Made by a program: the position numbers and the translations under genes. The notes beneath the pieces are model-generated. The model had not been told where the DNA came from and did no database searches. It worked only from the letters and a program-made list of their open reading frames with translations. This document shows positions 1 to 14,013 of a stretch of DNA of 64,000 nt, in pieces. This stretch comes from Albula goreensis (Eukaryota; Chordata; Actinopteri; Albuliformes; Albulidae). The number at the start of each line of letters is the position of its first letter. Position 1 is the first letter of the stretch. The stretch spans positions 12,489,218 to 12,553,217 of the forward strand of contig CM040744.1 of assembly GCA_022829145.1 (NCBI GenBank), in the 5' to 3' direction.

Positions 1-990
1 AAAATACATAAACAGTATTCAACAAATATGTAGGATAATTGTCTGTTTAAAAATTAGCCAGCAGACCACAAACTTTGGTGCCTTCAACAGGACCTATTTA
101 GATCCCAGAAAATGATAACTTTGATGTTGCAATGTTGTAAAATACGAAGTATAATATAAGCAAATAAACATGAATCTCAACAAAAACAGGTTTTCTGAAA
201 AGAAAAATAGCCAAGTTACTTGCACACACAAAACATATACTCATGGTACATTTTTTTTTAAATCCTAAAATCTGTCTACATGTTTCTACCTGTATAAATT
301 ATCAATATCAAAATGATGCTAAACTAAAGCTAAACTTGCCTCAATGTCTCAAATTGCACACACAGTAATCCAAAGGAACATTTCTCTGCATTTCCAACTT
401 GCTTTCAACTACTTTAGCTTTTAGGTTTTTGAAGGCATAACGGAGACAAATGGGAGACTGTCACTCTGACGTTTTCACTCCACCTAAAGTATAAATCATA
501 TTGTTGCTGGATATCCATTCCTTTCATAATCCAACTAGCTAGATTACATTTATGAGACGTATTGATTATCATAAGGTTTGCCATGCTTTGCCACATATTT
601 ACACATGCCGGCTAAAGGTGATATCAATAACTTGACAAAAGAGGCAAGAATTTTATCACCAGCACTGTTCTGTTCAGAGTTGTTCAGTTGTATAACATAA
701 AAAGGTGATAAGAAATGTCAGGCAATATCAAGCTTTCATGCCTGTCTCAGTCTTCATGCTAATACGTGCTGTGTAGGTTTTTGCAATGGTGAGGCCCTAT
801 CATTGAAAATGACTTCATATGGGCCTGTAATGAGAGCAAAATAAAGAGTGACAGTTTGGTACAGTTACCTGATGAGTGGCCTAACAGCCTTACAACACCA
901 GGTTAGTTCTGTTGTTGAACTATAGCCAATGTCACAGCAGTCTATATGCTATTAATGAAGACTGCCTTTTGAAGTCAAAGCTGACTCTTA
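1..990. other. Intronic DNA, nothing recognised
   Basis: AT-rich unique sequence. The only open frame of note is about 60 codons on the minus strand and has no recognisable motif. No repeat or RNA gene was seen. Confidence 0.5.
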
Positions 991-1766
991 GGCTATGTTC
1001 ACACTGTCAGTCCAAATCCGATTTCTTGAATATCCGATCAGAATCCGATCTTCCTGATTGACTGTCCTCGTTGTATATTGCAAGTGATCAGATCCAATCT
1101 GTGTGTCTGGGTGGCTAGCCTCATTTTCGGTCGTATCCACATTGGTTGCTATAGTAATGACATAATGTCCAGAAGTAGCGGTAATGACATTGCGCCGACA
1201 AATAGAATTGACATAAACAAATGTGGAGCCTCAGTGCAAGTTTTATAAAAATGAGACCGTGTGAGAGACGGAGGAGGCTTGCCTGCTCCGCTTTATTTCG
1301 TGAAATTAATTTTTATTTATTTATTTATGTATTTTTTCTGTAGGTGCCTTCCTGGTTTATCCTGCACTGATGCATCCCCCCCCACCAGTGCCGGTAGGGA
1401 GGCCACCTCGTCACTGGCCAATGGGGAGGACGACAATTCTGTCAAACACATACATTACTTCAGCTCTGACTAGGGACGTACTATCGTTCATCAATCCAAA
1501 CTAGCATGCTTCCTGTACGTGTGATGTGCACGTGAACTTTATGTGGCATCAAAGTCACACACGTAAAAAAAAAAAAAAAAAAAAACCTGAAAGAAACGGA
1601 TTTGCAAAACGCAATTTCAATAGGATTTCAAACCACGTACGAATGTGGTTTGAAACGGATTTGTAAAAATCTCATGATTTTTGGCTGTTCAGACTTGTTA
1701 CACGTGATCAGATTCCAATCGAATATGCACATAAATCGGATTTGGACTGACAGTGTGAACATAGCA
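991..1766. mobile_element. Non-autonomous DNA transposon (MITE-like) with 33-bp terminal inverted repeats
   Basis: Bases 992-1024 (starting GCTATGTTCACACTGTCAG) are the exact reverse complement of 1733-1765 (ending CTGACAGTGTGAACATAGC), a perfect 33-bp inverted repeat 774 bp end to end. The inside contains related GATCAGATCCAATC-type subterminal repeats at both ends, a poly(A) run (1,565-1,585) and a smaller hairpin (1626-1636 with 1645-1655). No transposase is encoded. If the ends are taken one base further out, TTA (988-990) and TTG (1767-1769) could be a worn 3-bp target duplication of PIF/Harbinger type, but no clear target site duplication is visible and hAT-like origin is also possible. 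Perfect TIRs suggest a fairly recent insertion. Confidence 0.8.
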
Positions 1767-3064
1767 TTGTTTGCCAACAAGTGTCACGTAGCAATGTTAC
1801 ACTATGGAATGTGATGCAGCCTGCAGCCATGTACAGCTCGTACCTCATACAGTTTTTTACACCCCAAATGGAATTAATGGATTCATTTCACACGCTATCA
1901 ACCCTCAGATGTTCTCGAAACCTTCAGAGAAGTCCCACGCGTAATTAGAACTGACCTAAATAACTCAATATCTCAGCTAAAGCCCATTATGGCAGCACAA
2001 TGTACCGGCTCATTCAAATGAAAAGGCATTCGGTATAGATTTGCCGAACAAGAAAATGTACACACACCTACATACATAACCGATGAATCTCCACCCATAG
2101 ATGTCTGCTGTCACAGTGCCAGAACGGAATTTCATCATACGATTCTGGCTTTTCAAAACATGCACCTTAGAATTGATCGAATTACATGAGCAACAGCTTA
2201 ATGGAAAAATAAAACGTTCCTTTCAGAGGTGGCGTAACGCTTCCAGTGAGCTATAAATCACAGAAATATAAAGACAAGAAAATAAAATATCTACTGTTTT
2301 ACAGCTGTTTTTTTATCTATAGACATATTTTTTATGACGCTTCCTTTTCATCATCTACTTATGAAATAAAGGGACTTTTATGCTTACTCGAAACATAATT
2401 GTTCTCTCAAAACGTTTCCTTTCTGCTGCTGGTTTGTGTTTATAATAATGAGAGACAGCTCTCAATGCGTAATTTAGTAAATTAACCTGAATGTTAGAAA
2501 CATGGTTTATAAGAGTGGAAAATAAAGATGAGAAATGGAGGAATTTTGTAGTTCACACATTTGAATCACTTTCCACTTCTTATCAAAACAATCACCCACG
2601 AAGGCCTTCCAACCATCTGGCTTCAATTTAAAGGTTAAAAAGGAAAAAAAGACAAGAAGGAAAAATAACTACTTTTATAGATGCTGTGAAATGTGTTTAC
2701 TTTGCTGTGAAATCAAGAAGGTAAACGTACTTATTTTCAATGTTTGGTTTACAATTAAAACAAATATAATTCTGACCGTATCTTCAACGGGCAGTATCCT
2801 GGTTAGTATAACCGTGATACTGTTTCCCACCCCATTCCCATCATTAATGTTATTTTGCCGTCCTCTGCATAGGCCCCTCCCCCATCCTGTCATAATTGCA
2901 TGATGTTTACTCTCCAGCCCCCAGGGCTGCATCTGTAATTATCCCCATATGAAAACGGGAATGTCCAGCGCTGTCATTAAAAATAGAATGCTCACTGCCT
3001 AAAAAGCTAAAAACAGGTGTGACCATTAAATCCTTGCTGTCTGCTTTTCAGCTCCGGCCCCCGT

Positions 3065-3117
3065 CTCTCTTTCTCTCCTTCTCTTCGCCTCTCTCTCTCT
3101 CTCTCACTCTCTCATAC
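3065..3117. repeat. (CT)n microsatellite
   Basis: Imperfect CTCT/TTCT run with a pure (CT) core around 3,090-3,104. Confidence 0.85.
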
Positions 3118-3129
3118 ACACCTTATTAT

Positions 3130-3260
3130 TGGCCCCACACTAAAAGCTCTTATTTTTAAATCCCTCTCAATTAGTGAATAATCCCACCCGATCAGCTGTT
3201 ACTCATAATATTTCCCAACGCAGGGTTAGTTCTGTTGTTCACGGGTGCAAGGCCGTGCTC
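3130..3260. promoter_or_regulatory. Candidate conserved non-coding element
   Basis: Unique sequence packed with homeodomain-type cores (TAATC, ATTAGTGAAT) and an AGCTGTTACTCAT stretch, lacking any open frame. The call rests on composition and motif density only; no comparison with other fish could be made. Confidence 0.2.
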
Positions 3261-3707
3261 TCTGGGATTAGCGAAAACAGGAAACCCTGAAAGCCTCCCT
3301 CATATTTCCCTTTTCAACTTTTCTTTAAACATATATGTTTGTTAAAGTTCCTGCGGCTACTTTACTACAGCTAGGCGTAGGGTTAGTTTTGCTGGTCCCA
3401 TGACGACGTGTGAAATGGAGTTAACATGACACACACACAAAACGGCCCCCAATGTAAAAAACATTAAAAGTAGCAGTGGTTTTAAAAAAAGTGCAGCGCA
3501 GGGCGTGTGGCGACAGAACAGTGCAATTGCAACCTCAGCTGGAAAGCTCAATGACCGAGGTGTCATCGCACAATGCCCCTGGCCCAGGCCCTGCTGCGTG
3601 GAAGCTGCTCCATATTTCTGTTTCGCTGACACACAGAGGTCAGGGGTAATTCACTGGGACTCTGACCCCCGACGCTGGATCCTTCATTCACCGTGGGGCC
3701 TGGATTC

Positions 3708-3731
3708 CCCTCTCTCTCTCTCTCTCTCTCA
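3708..3731. repeat. (TC)n microsatellite
   Basis: About eleven TC units in a row, in a locally GC-rich stretch. Confidence 0.9.
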
Positions 3732-6700
3732 GGCCCCGGATCCCCGGCCCCGCTCGGATTCTTATATCACTGGCAGATGTCGGTGGAACGGTGTAGTGTA
3801 TCCCCATACCTCCTCGGCCCACGGCACCGCCTGCCTCCCCTCACTGGCACTTCATCACTGGGACCCTGAGATTTAGAGGAGGCCCGCTAAGAATGCGGGT
3901 TTCATTAAAACTGACGGGTCGCACAGGAAACTTGCTCTGAATGGAGTGCAGTGTTTTCCCTGCCATACTATACCGACCGCTTGGCGCCATCCAAGGTGGA
4001 GGAAAAAACCTGCATTAATTAAACATTTAAATCAAACTACCAATCGTCTTTTAGATTTTGCTCACTGCAATTCTAATTCTGCCGGCATTGGAATGCGGCA
4101 TTGTTGAAACATTACACATTCATTTCAATTGCTCTGGGGAATGATCAGAAACATGATGATCAGATTAGCCATTTTCTCTCAAAAATGTACCTCATGGCAA
4201 TGTTTCACAATATGCAGCCAGTTGGGTTTAATGTTTAATATGTTCTCAACAAATATGACAAATGTTTACATATACATAACCCAAGGTCAATAAACAAACT
4301 AAAGAAAATGTCAAATAATATGATAGTATATGTGGCAATATACATGGTCTGTAACAAAGGTACAAATTATTTTTAAAAAAAGAACACGTCAATTTGAAAT
4401 CTGAATGTCAGTCAAGTCTTTTAGATATTAGTTTGTCTAATCAATTTTGATTTGAGAGTCAGTTTGAATAAAAAATCCATTCCGCTGATATGTATAAGCC
4501 ATTCACTTGGTACTGTCATTATGAATTAATACTGTGAAATAACAATACAATAAAACTATTTCATACACTTCTTGAAGCTACAGTAGACACTACAGTTGCT
4601 GTTAGTGAGACATACACCTTGCCTATCAGGCTAAGTCTCCTGTAGACCTGTAAGGTCTATCATGTGGAACACACAGTCACTGGCTCCCATGTTAGCGCAC
4701 AGGAGCACTTAAGATGCTTTGGCTGCAGTTCTTTGTGCGCTGGCACAGACAGACAGAGATGACTCATGTGTGACAATTGGCAAGTCCAAATTGTCATGGC
4801 ACTTAGGAAAATGCCATTCCAAGTGCTCAGAGATGTTACAAAAGAGCATTTTCTCTACAGTCTTCAACCCTCTCCAAAGGGAACATGCTAGCAAACTGAC
4901 ACTTCCTTTCAGTAAGGCTTTGCAGGACATTGCAGAGGGATACTAGCATGCTAGAGCCCAGCATTTCATTGTCTCACTGTGTCTCAGCTCCATGATTGAA
5001 AACTGACAAAGCCAGTTCTGCCATTACTCAAACATCCCCCAGATTATCTTAACCCATACACAGTCACTTTGTTCCCTCTGGCAAGGAACAAGGGGCGAAC
5101 TATGAACTATGTCACAGGGAACTGGAGCCTGCAAACTAGATGAAAAAAAAATTCACTGGTAAGTATGACAAAAGCTGTCGTTTCATGTATTTTCCTCTTC
5201 AGAGAGATTTCAAAGACAGCAATGACAGAGCCCTAGCCTGTTCCGAAATACACACATAAACACACACAAACATTACACACTTCAAAGGCTTAACTCCATA
5301 GGTCAGTTCACCTGGAGCACATTGGCCTAATGAATCAGTTAATCAGTGTTGGGTAATCGGTCATTAAACGTTTGATATTAAAATGCCGCTCCACGCTACT
5401 TAGCTGTAAATAATCAAGAGCTGTGCTTAATGTTCTGTACTCATCTTGTTTTCCTTTTCTCTGGCAACTGGGTCCGGATTAATTTATTCACCCGACTGTT
5501 TTGGCCTTAAAAATTTTTAAACCTGAACACGTAGCATTTGATGACTGTTCAAGCACAGAATAATGTTACTAAAACTCAATGGGGCTCCATAAACGCTGCA
5601 CTGCCACGTCACGGCCACAGGATGCACTCCCGTCACCACAGCAACAACATTTTTCAATTTACTGAGTAGAACTGTTGTTCTGTAACTAGGCCTTTTGCCC
5701 AAGGGTGGAGTGCATATATTGTACTGGTGGCAAGGTCAGAGCTCAGAGATCAAACAAAGCACCACAAACCTGAGAGATGGCTTTTATAAAACATGAATGA
5801 AAACTGCCATCAAAATAATAATAAAATGTAACTAACAGAAAAGTATAGGTGAAAATACGAATTGAAAAATAAACTGAAAAGACCAATGGCTGACCTAAAA
5901 ACGTAATGGTTTAAGTTACCCCAGCAACTACCCATTGTGGACTTCACAGTGGTTTCCTCAGTTAAAGATGCCCCACTGAACTTCAAAATAAAATGTATTG
6001 AGGATGCAAACATTCATTTGAAAGCAAAAAATATCGTTTACCTCTCTTCACGATGAAAAATTCTACTCTGAATGTCACATTGCAAAATGCTTTTCAAAGC
6101 ATATCTTTCACTTGGCTAATCCTGTCACACAAAAGGTCTGGCAACAAAAGGGTTAAAGAAATAAGCTTACCTGTGATGAGGAACCAAGTCCAAATTGAGG
6201 TCAGGTCCATGCACACAGACACAGCAAGGAAAAGAGAGGACATTGTTAGACATGTACACAACAGTTCACTCAAATATACAGCTAATACCTTCGATTAACC
6301 TGCAGTCTCTTAGGGGTTCCCATTTAATGGGGTTTGAACATGCTTTTTTTTACACTGAGCCAGTGCCACCTTAAGGCACACTACTCCTTTTATTCAGTTA
6401 CATTTTTTTTGTTTTCAGGCTATTTTTTATGGAAGACATGTGTCGAGGCTCATAATGTATCAGATAAATGTATATACCCAACTGCATGTTTTCATTAAAG
6501 AGTCAAATGCAGAGGTGCCGCAGGCAGAAAAATGACCCTCAGGCAGTGTCTTCTAACTTCTAATGGTCTCCTATTTTAGAAGGAATACTAATCTTCATTA
6601 TCAGGTATTTACATTCATCATCATAATAACACATTACTCTTATTATTTATCTTATATTAATGTATACACTTACACAACATGTATTATATGAAATATAGAA

Positions 6701-9700
6701 GCTAAAACTGTCTATATGTGTACACTGCGTGCTCAGAAACATGTACATTCCCAATTTATTCTGCGATTTATATTCATATTACTTGAGCCTGATACTGGGC
6801 ATATAAATGACCCCTGATCTTGAGACGATCAAAGGGAATGATAGAGACGGCAGAGGCATTTACTTGGGAGGCAGCTCTTTATGCACATAACTAAAGCGAT
6901 GCTTTCAGTATCACATACATGACAACCGTATGTCATCTGTGATTCGGTTATGAGGCAATGTTGTTAAATCCATTGATTCATGTCACCTACAAAAGTGATA
7001 TTTGTGTTCCACATCAAGGTTGCCAAGTCTTCACAGGAACTCCCTGTTTTAAAAGCTTAATTAAATAAACTTTCCCTTGTTTGCTACTTCAGATATCCCA
7101 CTACAACCATTGACAACACAATAAACGGTAAGTGTAAGTTACACAAGTATAGTTTACTTGATTTTTACATATTACTGGCATTTATTTGCTGATTCTCTCT
7201 TAACTTGGTCCAACAATGCAGTAAAGAAAACCTTTAATACTATGTTCGCACAAAATGCGTCACTATATGTTTTTGACGTGTGAAATGAAGAAAAAGTTCA
7301 TTGTGCAACAGCACCATTTTTCTTTCCTCTTTCAAAGGGCAGGGCATGTATTTACCTGATCTACATCCCTTTTTACTATGCAGGGGAGTCAGTGAGACTG
7401 TCCTGTCTACATTCTGGACATACAGGTTTCAATGATGAGAATGACATTTTTCTTAAATCCACCAATGTAATGACTGGTGAGACAGTTTGGCTACAATAAT
7501 AATACACAGAGCTATGAGCATGCCCATTAACACTGACATATGACAATCAATGTTTAAGTGGGTGAAATCTAGAACTATGGCTCTCTTGGTCACACAGTAC
7601 ATATGTCAAATTAAGTCACAACAGCAATGTGACTATGGTGAATAACCATTATTTGTGGCAAGTGAAGTGCCAGACCCTGCATTTCACAGGAGACATTGGC
7701 TAAAGACATCAGAACACATGGTAAGTCACCACTGATAAAGAACACATGTGATGTAGATATTATGTGATTCAAATATTAGTGCACCCCTGAAAATGGAAAA
7801 ATGAGCATGTAGCTGATTTTTCCTTTGGGAGAAGACATCCGTGCATCAAAGTCAAAGGCATCGCTTATTAAGGTCTTGTAGAGGAGAATGATTTAAAGGT
7901 TGGCTTGTCTGTTGTGTTGTTTATGGAAACCCATCTCAGGCCGCTCCATAGTTTAGGGCAGTGGAAACAGCACAACAAAACTCAAGCTGGCTATGATCTA
8001 CCTTTCTCCTATCATTCTGTTCTGCACTTTCACATTACAGTATTCCCCACTGTCACACACACATTCTAACACATACATATACATGTAAAAAAGAAATAGA
8101 ACTTATCAAACAGGATATTACCCCGTGAGGGTGATTTTGTGATACTGTAATCTAACACCTAGTTATTACATTTAGCTGTATCTACTTATGTATTTTAGCT
8201 AGCACTGAAGCCACTGATATACACACTATTGAAACAACTTTATTGTCTCCTTTCATCTGTGTATTAGCCAGCTAGTTTGATATTCTGGAATTACCTTGAA
8301 AACTGCTCATTAATTCTTTAGCTGCTTCTGGCAAGGTAGCCAACTGTAATATGGGCTAAATAATTCGACATAGTAAGACTTAAAACTTAAGAAACAAGTT
8401 TGACCTGGCTCTTTCGTATCACAGAGATCCCCCCCCTCTAACTGAGTGAAAACATGATTAAGGACTGTATGTGCGACATATTTCCTTTTTTTGAAGAATT
8501 GATCTTTTTCTTCACTGGTCTGACTACAGTGAAAGTTTTACAAATGCTGGGTTATAAGGATGCCTACAACTGACTTGTAAAATGCTCAGGTGTTTTCCTA
8601 TGTCAATAACAAACCATAAAGCTGTAATGACGACAATATTCCCAGTTATAGAGAACGGAATGTGTCGCAGGTGCTCAGTCTTCACTGTGTAAACGCTCTA
8701 TCCCCAACTCACTCCAGCTTTTCTAAGCAAGGAACAGATATTGAGAAGTGCCAGTGAAACCTACCATCCACTGACCTATTAACGTTATTTTTGCACTCAT
8801 AGAAACAACACTGAACAAACACTGGCATAGATTCAACAGCCCTTTTTCCTAAATTTGACATACAAACATTCTTAAGTGTTTACTAGTCAAAAGGTAAGAC
8901 ATACTTTCAAACTAATCTTAACAATAACTTTACATTCATATTACTCATTCAGCTGCAGTTCTAAACTCCGCAGAGATGGGGGCCAGTATTTTGGCTGCCA
9001 TGGATGTGATGTCATAGGAAATGCCTTAAAAAGTACCATAATCATAAAAATCCATTCAATTTTCCCAAGGTTTAATACAGGACCTTTGACATATGCAGCA
9101 AGTCCTACATGTGAGATATTGTTGAGTAGGGCAAGGGTGTTAAGTGCCAGAGGAATTTCCTCTCTGAGTAATAGAATACTATAGTTTCAACAGATGCACA
9201 TGAAAAAAGACCCATTCTCTTACCCACTCCCAAAACCATAAACATTTACCCTTTCCCCCAAAAACAGTCCAAACACCTGAAAAGAGGCAAGAATGACCTG
9301 GGGAGAATAAGACGCCTTTCACCCTATTTATAAAGAATGGCCAATGAGAGGTGTTCAAGTCAAAACTCCACACATGACTGAAATGACAACTTTCCTCAAT
9401 GTAATGAAACACTCAACGACATTTAGCCAATCTAAAACCTGACAAACAAGGTAATTACTGCCTTTACAGAATGATCTGAATTCTTTCACAACTCTCACAG
9501 TGATATCAATCACTGAGAAAATCCCACATTTTTATCTATCAACAGGGGAAACGCAGATTACATTGTAGAACAGGTTAGAACTGAAAAAATCTGTGATAAA
9601 GAGAAGCTTGTGGCATAAAAATGTTTTCCAGATACCACCTTTGATGACAAGGTCAATGTACATTTGTGAAATATCTGCCGTACAAGATGCTGTACAAAAC

Positions 9701-9715
9701 AGACAAACTCCATGC

Positions 9716-9990
9716 AGGTGGTAGTGGGCGGCTGGGGGCCGGTTAGTCATTACAGCTTAAACCCAGTGACACCAGGGCTGACTAGACCACATCAAAGCCC
9801 TTTGCTGCTGTACATATTTGTGTTTGGAGGTCAGCAGCACATGAATGCTCATTTTAACAAAGCGAAAGTCAGACGAGGGGGCTGTCTGTCGCTCACTCGT
9901 TTACTTTAGCTAATCTACGCCAAATCTTCCCCTTTTATCAGCTCTGAATTAGCATGTATGGCTGGAATGTCAAACTTACAAACGTAAAAA
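9716..9990. promoter_or_regulatory. Candidate conserved non-coding element
   Basis: GC-richer island (GGGCGGCTGGGGGCCGG at its left end) within AT-rich intron. It includes TTAGTCATTACAG and a TAGCTAATCTACGCC homeodomain-like stretch. A 65-codon open frame crosses it but shows no family resemblance and no splice-site pair. Composition-based guess. Confidence 0.25.
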
Positions 9991-12639
9991 TGGCCTTGGT
10001 CTAGAGGCGCAGGCCTGTGTGAGTGTTGGTGAAGTGTTATTGGCAGTCACACGAACACGTCTTTTGGGTCAAAGTTTCCATGATCTTGCAAAAAGAAAAA
10101 AAAATGCAAATTACTTTTTTGGCTATAAAAATTATACTACCCAATGTTATTCCCCACTGTGCAAGTGTGTGTATGCATGCCCGGAACTAACCATAACTTG
10201 TCTAATGTTTAACTGTACCTTTCAGGAGAGCGGTTTAGTGTGCAGAGATAGAGTATTCATTTATATGCTTAATAGACATGGCTCATTAAACTCAGAATCC
10301 TCTCCACTTCTATTTGCAATACACAGCGAACTCTATGAATTTCTCAATGTCACCCTGACAACAATTCAAATATTAACTTGACCCTTCATGATAAAAAGGC
10401 TTTTATGATAAAATAAAAAAAGAACAGTGGACCCAAGGCTTGGGCTAATCCCAACAAAAACATTTCCATCTGGTGAAATTTTTATCCAAAAGAATGGAAT
10501 TCAGTACTTTTTGTGTGTTTTTTCAGTGCTCTCAAAATATAATACATACTGTGAATGTGGACTTTTGAATACAGCCATATGGTTCATTGTGGCCACTGTT
10601 TACCAGTACGTCCATATATATATATATATTTATGTTTCTGATTAGTCTGTGCTCTGACGCCAACATGACATAGAGATCCAAATTTATGAGCACTATGTTA
10701 TCTCTTATTATGTCTTCATGAAAGGCTTGGGTCTGATCAATAAAGCTGAGAGACAGGGCCCTCTGCTCATCAACTGTTCTTTGCTCTTCTTTGCTAAGTT
10801 TATAGCCTGTGTTTTCTTTACAAATGGAAATATGTGTAAACATCGCTATATCACTTGTGCAAACAGGGTGAAATCCAGTTGCCCAGCCATATCTACACAT
10901 AGCTGAATTAAAAAACATAGGAACGACATACTATATTATGATTATTGTTATTATTATTATTATTATTAGGTTGTACACTAATATTGATTCAACTTTAAGG
11001 GCAAATATGACATTGAAGGATTTTCTGTAACAGTAATTCAGTTGTGCAATAACCTGCTCATTTTCTTTTTGGGGACAGTAACATTCCTACCCCTTGACCT
11101 AGGTTGGGGTGGACTCAGATTGTCATCTTGAGAATTAGTCCTCTAATCGAGCCTGCCACCCTACCTAACTCAACCATGTAATGACAGATCTGGGGACAAA
11201 AACCAGGTGAGCCTGTTCAGGAATGGGGAGAATTCTTAGTAAAGGAGCTTTATAATTACAAATAATTATCAGCAGAAAAAAAGAGCTGGTTACAAGGACA
11301 CAGAAGAGCAGAGACTGCATTGTCTTTGAATTATTCACTGTCTTTATTTAAGAACATCTTCCAGCACAATGCTTTGCCATTACTTAGTACTTTCTTCATA
11401 TGTTGAATCACAGAATGTGATTCTTCAACCATTTATGCAACAGATCATTTCAAAAGCATTTGATCTGTTATTTTACAACACATACCCTCGGGCGAGGCTG
11501 TAATGAAACAATCACTAAACCCGTTCCACCCCCAGCCACCAAACCCCAGTTTGGGTTTGTACATATAAAACATTCTGTTCTGTACAGTCCCTCAAATCAT
11601 TATGAGATAAGAAACAGCAGCTGCTGTAACTCTTGGCAAAGCCAACCAAGGAGATAAAAGAAATCTTACTTTTATGACAGGGACAACAATAAAGTATACT
11701 AAAGAGATATTGTATTATCAACAGTTTATAATATCCAAATGTGTAATATTTAGAAAAAAGTGGTGAGCAACATGTCTTTATCAACTGAGCATGCTCCATT
11801 GCACCCTCTGAGGGCTGAATGGCCTAGTTGGCCAATTCCCAGATCACCACATTGGGAAACATCATTGACTCAGCACTTCCTGGCATGCAGTCCTTCTTTG
11901 CTGGTAGATTATGAAGCCCTGGCATTAACGTCATCATGGCAGTTACATTATTTTTTGCCATTGGCCATCATTGACAGCACTTGACAGTCTTTAACTCCAG
12001 GCTGTCATTAGCATCTCAAAAATTATAAAAATTAAAAAATATTTCATATGAATCTTAGTGGGGCTAACAACAATAAAACATATAAATAAATACGCAGTGC
12101 AGCTTTATGAAATCATTCTTTTGAGTACTCTGAAAATAAAAGTAACTACAAAACCACTGCAATTATTGTGAAAAATAGATGCTTTTAGATTCCAAAGCAC
12201 ACTATGTTTCACAGTTTAACAAACAGATGCTGCTGTTTTGGTATTATGACTCATACATTTTATTATTGCTGCTCGCACTATTTTTGGTATTTCTAACCAA
12301 TTAATGGAAAATGAATTTGTGTCTAAATGTTGTGGTCTGTGTTTATTCTACATAAACAGATTAAGATCTGTGTTCCCTTTGTGAATAAAATAATGAATAA
12401 TCCTGATCCAGCTGGTACATAAGTGACCCTTTGCTTACTGAATAAGTAATCTTTTATACTATGCTGAACCTTGCTCAAAGGAAACATAACATCTACATTT
12501 TCGTGTAAAAAACCTTGGTTACTTGTACTTGTTTTAACTACAGGGTCAGTGCACAGCACAGCACCCTGTGCTCTTAAACTGTTTACCATTTGTGTTTATA
12601 CAAGAATATCTGGACACACAAATCGCTTATCAGGGACCA
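9991..12639. other. Intronic DNA with small AT and ATT repeats
   Basis: AT-rich unique DNA with a short (TA)n at 10,614-10,629 and (ATT)n at 10,940-10,969. The 120- and 128-codon open frames here (10,019-10,381 plus; 10,532-10,918 minus) show no domain, signal peptide or family similarity and look like chance. Confidence 0.5.
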
Positions 12640-12860
12640 GATAATGTCTTCTGCTGCTGTGCAGGAGATGGAAACCAGTCGATACCCTTCTGTCAGCGCG
12701 GAATGCGAGCGGACGAGCGGAATCCGTTATTTACTCTCCATGCGGGACTGGGCCATGCGGCCTCCCAATTGAGCCAGCTGCTACTGGGATTAGCTCTGGA
12801 CATGTGTAGTGGCCCGCACATTTTGTTCATCACTCATCAATTTTGGGAGACTTTTTTTTG
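12640..12860. promoter_or_regulatory. Candidate conserved non-coding element
   Basis: A CpG-bearing block (GCGCGGAATGCGAGCGGACG around 12,697-12,716) with CAATTGAGCCAGCTG (overlapping E-box and homeodomain-like cores) stands out from AT-rich flanks. The two overlapping open frames across it encode no recognisable protein. Confidence 0.25.
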
Positions 12861-13305
12861 TCCTGCTTCCATCTTCATTGGGTCCCTCAGCTGTCTAACC
12901 ACAATGCAACTCTTGCGAGGATTAACATTGTCTCTCAATGGGAATGGCTACCAAATATGGTATAAGACAAAGTTCCATTTATCAATCTGTGCAAAACAAT
13001 TGTAGTGAGAATCATACAGGCCAATGAAAAAGCAATAATGACTAAATTTGGCCATTGCATGCTTTAAAGGGAGAGCTTCAAAGCTTTCTCTCTGCAACAT
13101 GTCCCCTTAGTATCTCACAACAACTCAATCAGGGTATTTACATTCCACATGCTGAGGTACTTTATGACTGTAAGATACAGGATGGACAATGAATTGATTT
13201 AAAATGTGGCTTTGTTTTTTTTTTCAGATACAGTGTACGTATGACTCCAGCAGCAAAGTAGCAGGGAATGCTGTTATTTTTAACAGCTCTGTAGCGAGTA
13301 TAATT

Positions 13306-13390
13306 GGTTCAGTGGCCTTGTGGTTATAAGTTCTGGCCCTGCACCAGAAATCACTGTGCCAAACAACTGGGATTAAAATAAAATCAACAT
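13306..13390 (+). repeat. Possible degenerate tRNA-derived SINE relic
   Basis: GTGGCCTTGTGGTTATAAG (from 13,312) resembles the A-box/D-arm of class II tRNAs (GTGGCCGAGTGGTTAAGG). About 50 bp later, CTGGGATTAAAA sits where a B-box would be but matches it poorly. A short A-rich tail follows. It could be coincidence; copies elsewhere in the genome would decide. Confidence 0.3.
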
Positions 13391-14013
13391 TAATTATGCC
13401 ATTGCTCATAGAAGGAATCCAACATGTATTAAAGCATTAGCGTGCATAAGCCTACAGATAAAGACTGCAAATTTATGCTTACATTCTTTTAAGTCCTGGC
13501 AAGAATTCAAACATCTTGGCTTCAGGAAACAGAATAAAAGGCGTAATAAGTCAGAATACACATTTAATTATCCAGCAGCTTTCCCAAATGACGTGAAATC
13601 AAAACCAAATGGCAGAATAACCATTGGGTGCTTTATTTTCCATAGGCCATATGCAGCGTCCGTATTACACCAAAGAGGGAAATCTATCAAGGTGGATACA
13701 TTACAGGGCGTTTTCTTTCTCTCCCTCTCCCTCTTTTTTGTTGGCAGGATGGTTGACTTTGATGTGCAAACTAAACTCGGCCTCCAGACGGGGAGTCACG
13801 CTGGCTGGAGATAGAGCCGTCTTCACGGCAGAGCGCAAGCCATGAATAGCCAGCGGAGAGCCGACATGCCCGGAGCTGACGGAGGTAGGGAAGCGCCCGC
13901 ACTACCACTTCCATCCCATCATCCCCCTTGCTCCAAACACTAAGAGTCAACTTTCACCATGAGGGCCATGGGTTCAGGATGAAGTGATCTCATTTCTGGT
14001 GGGTAAGGTTCAC

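Larger units (their letters stand above)
1767..9715. other. Intronic DNA with CT-rich tracts
   Basis: Mostly AT-rich unique sequence. It contains pyrimidine tracts near 3,065-3,115 and 3,708-3,731, a GC-richer patch (3,500-3,900) and a candidate conserved block (3,130-3,260) listed separately. No gene, tRNA-like sequence or mobile element could be supported. Confidence 0.5.

Noticed and set aside
895-3240. A shared 16-base word (GGTTAGTTCTGTTGTT) at about 903 and 3,225
   Set aside because: One repeat of this length in 64 kb is within chance and the flanks do not align.
5344-5400. CAGTGTTGGGTAAT resembling the end of a common fish DNA transposon
   Set aside because: Similarity stops after about 14 bases and no opposite terminus was found.
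12568-13005. 145-codon plus-strand open frame
   Set aside because: No family match. The CpG-bearing block it crosses is better explained as non-coding.
13842-13885. ATG-led 14-codon mini-exon (MNSQRRADMPGADG) followed by GTAGGG on the plus strand
   Set aside because: Weak donor, no known family, and no partner exon. Such short ATG-to-GT arrangements arise often by chance.
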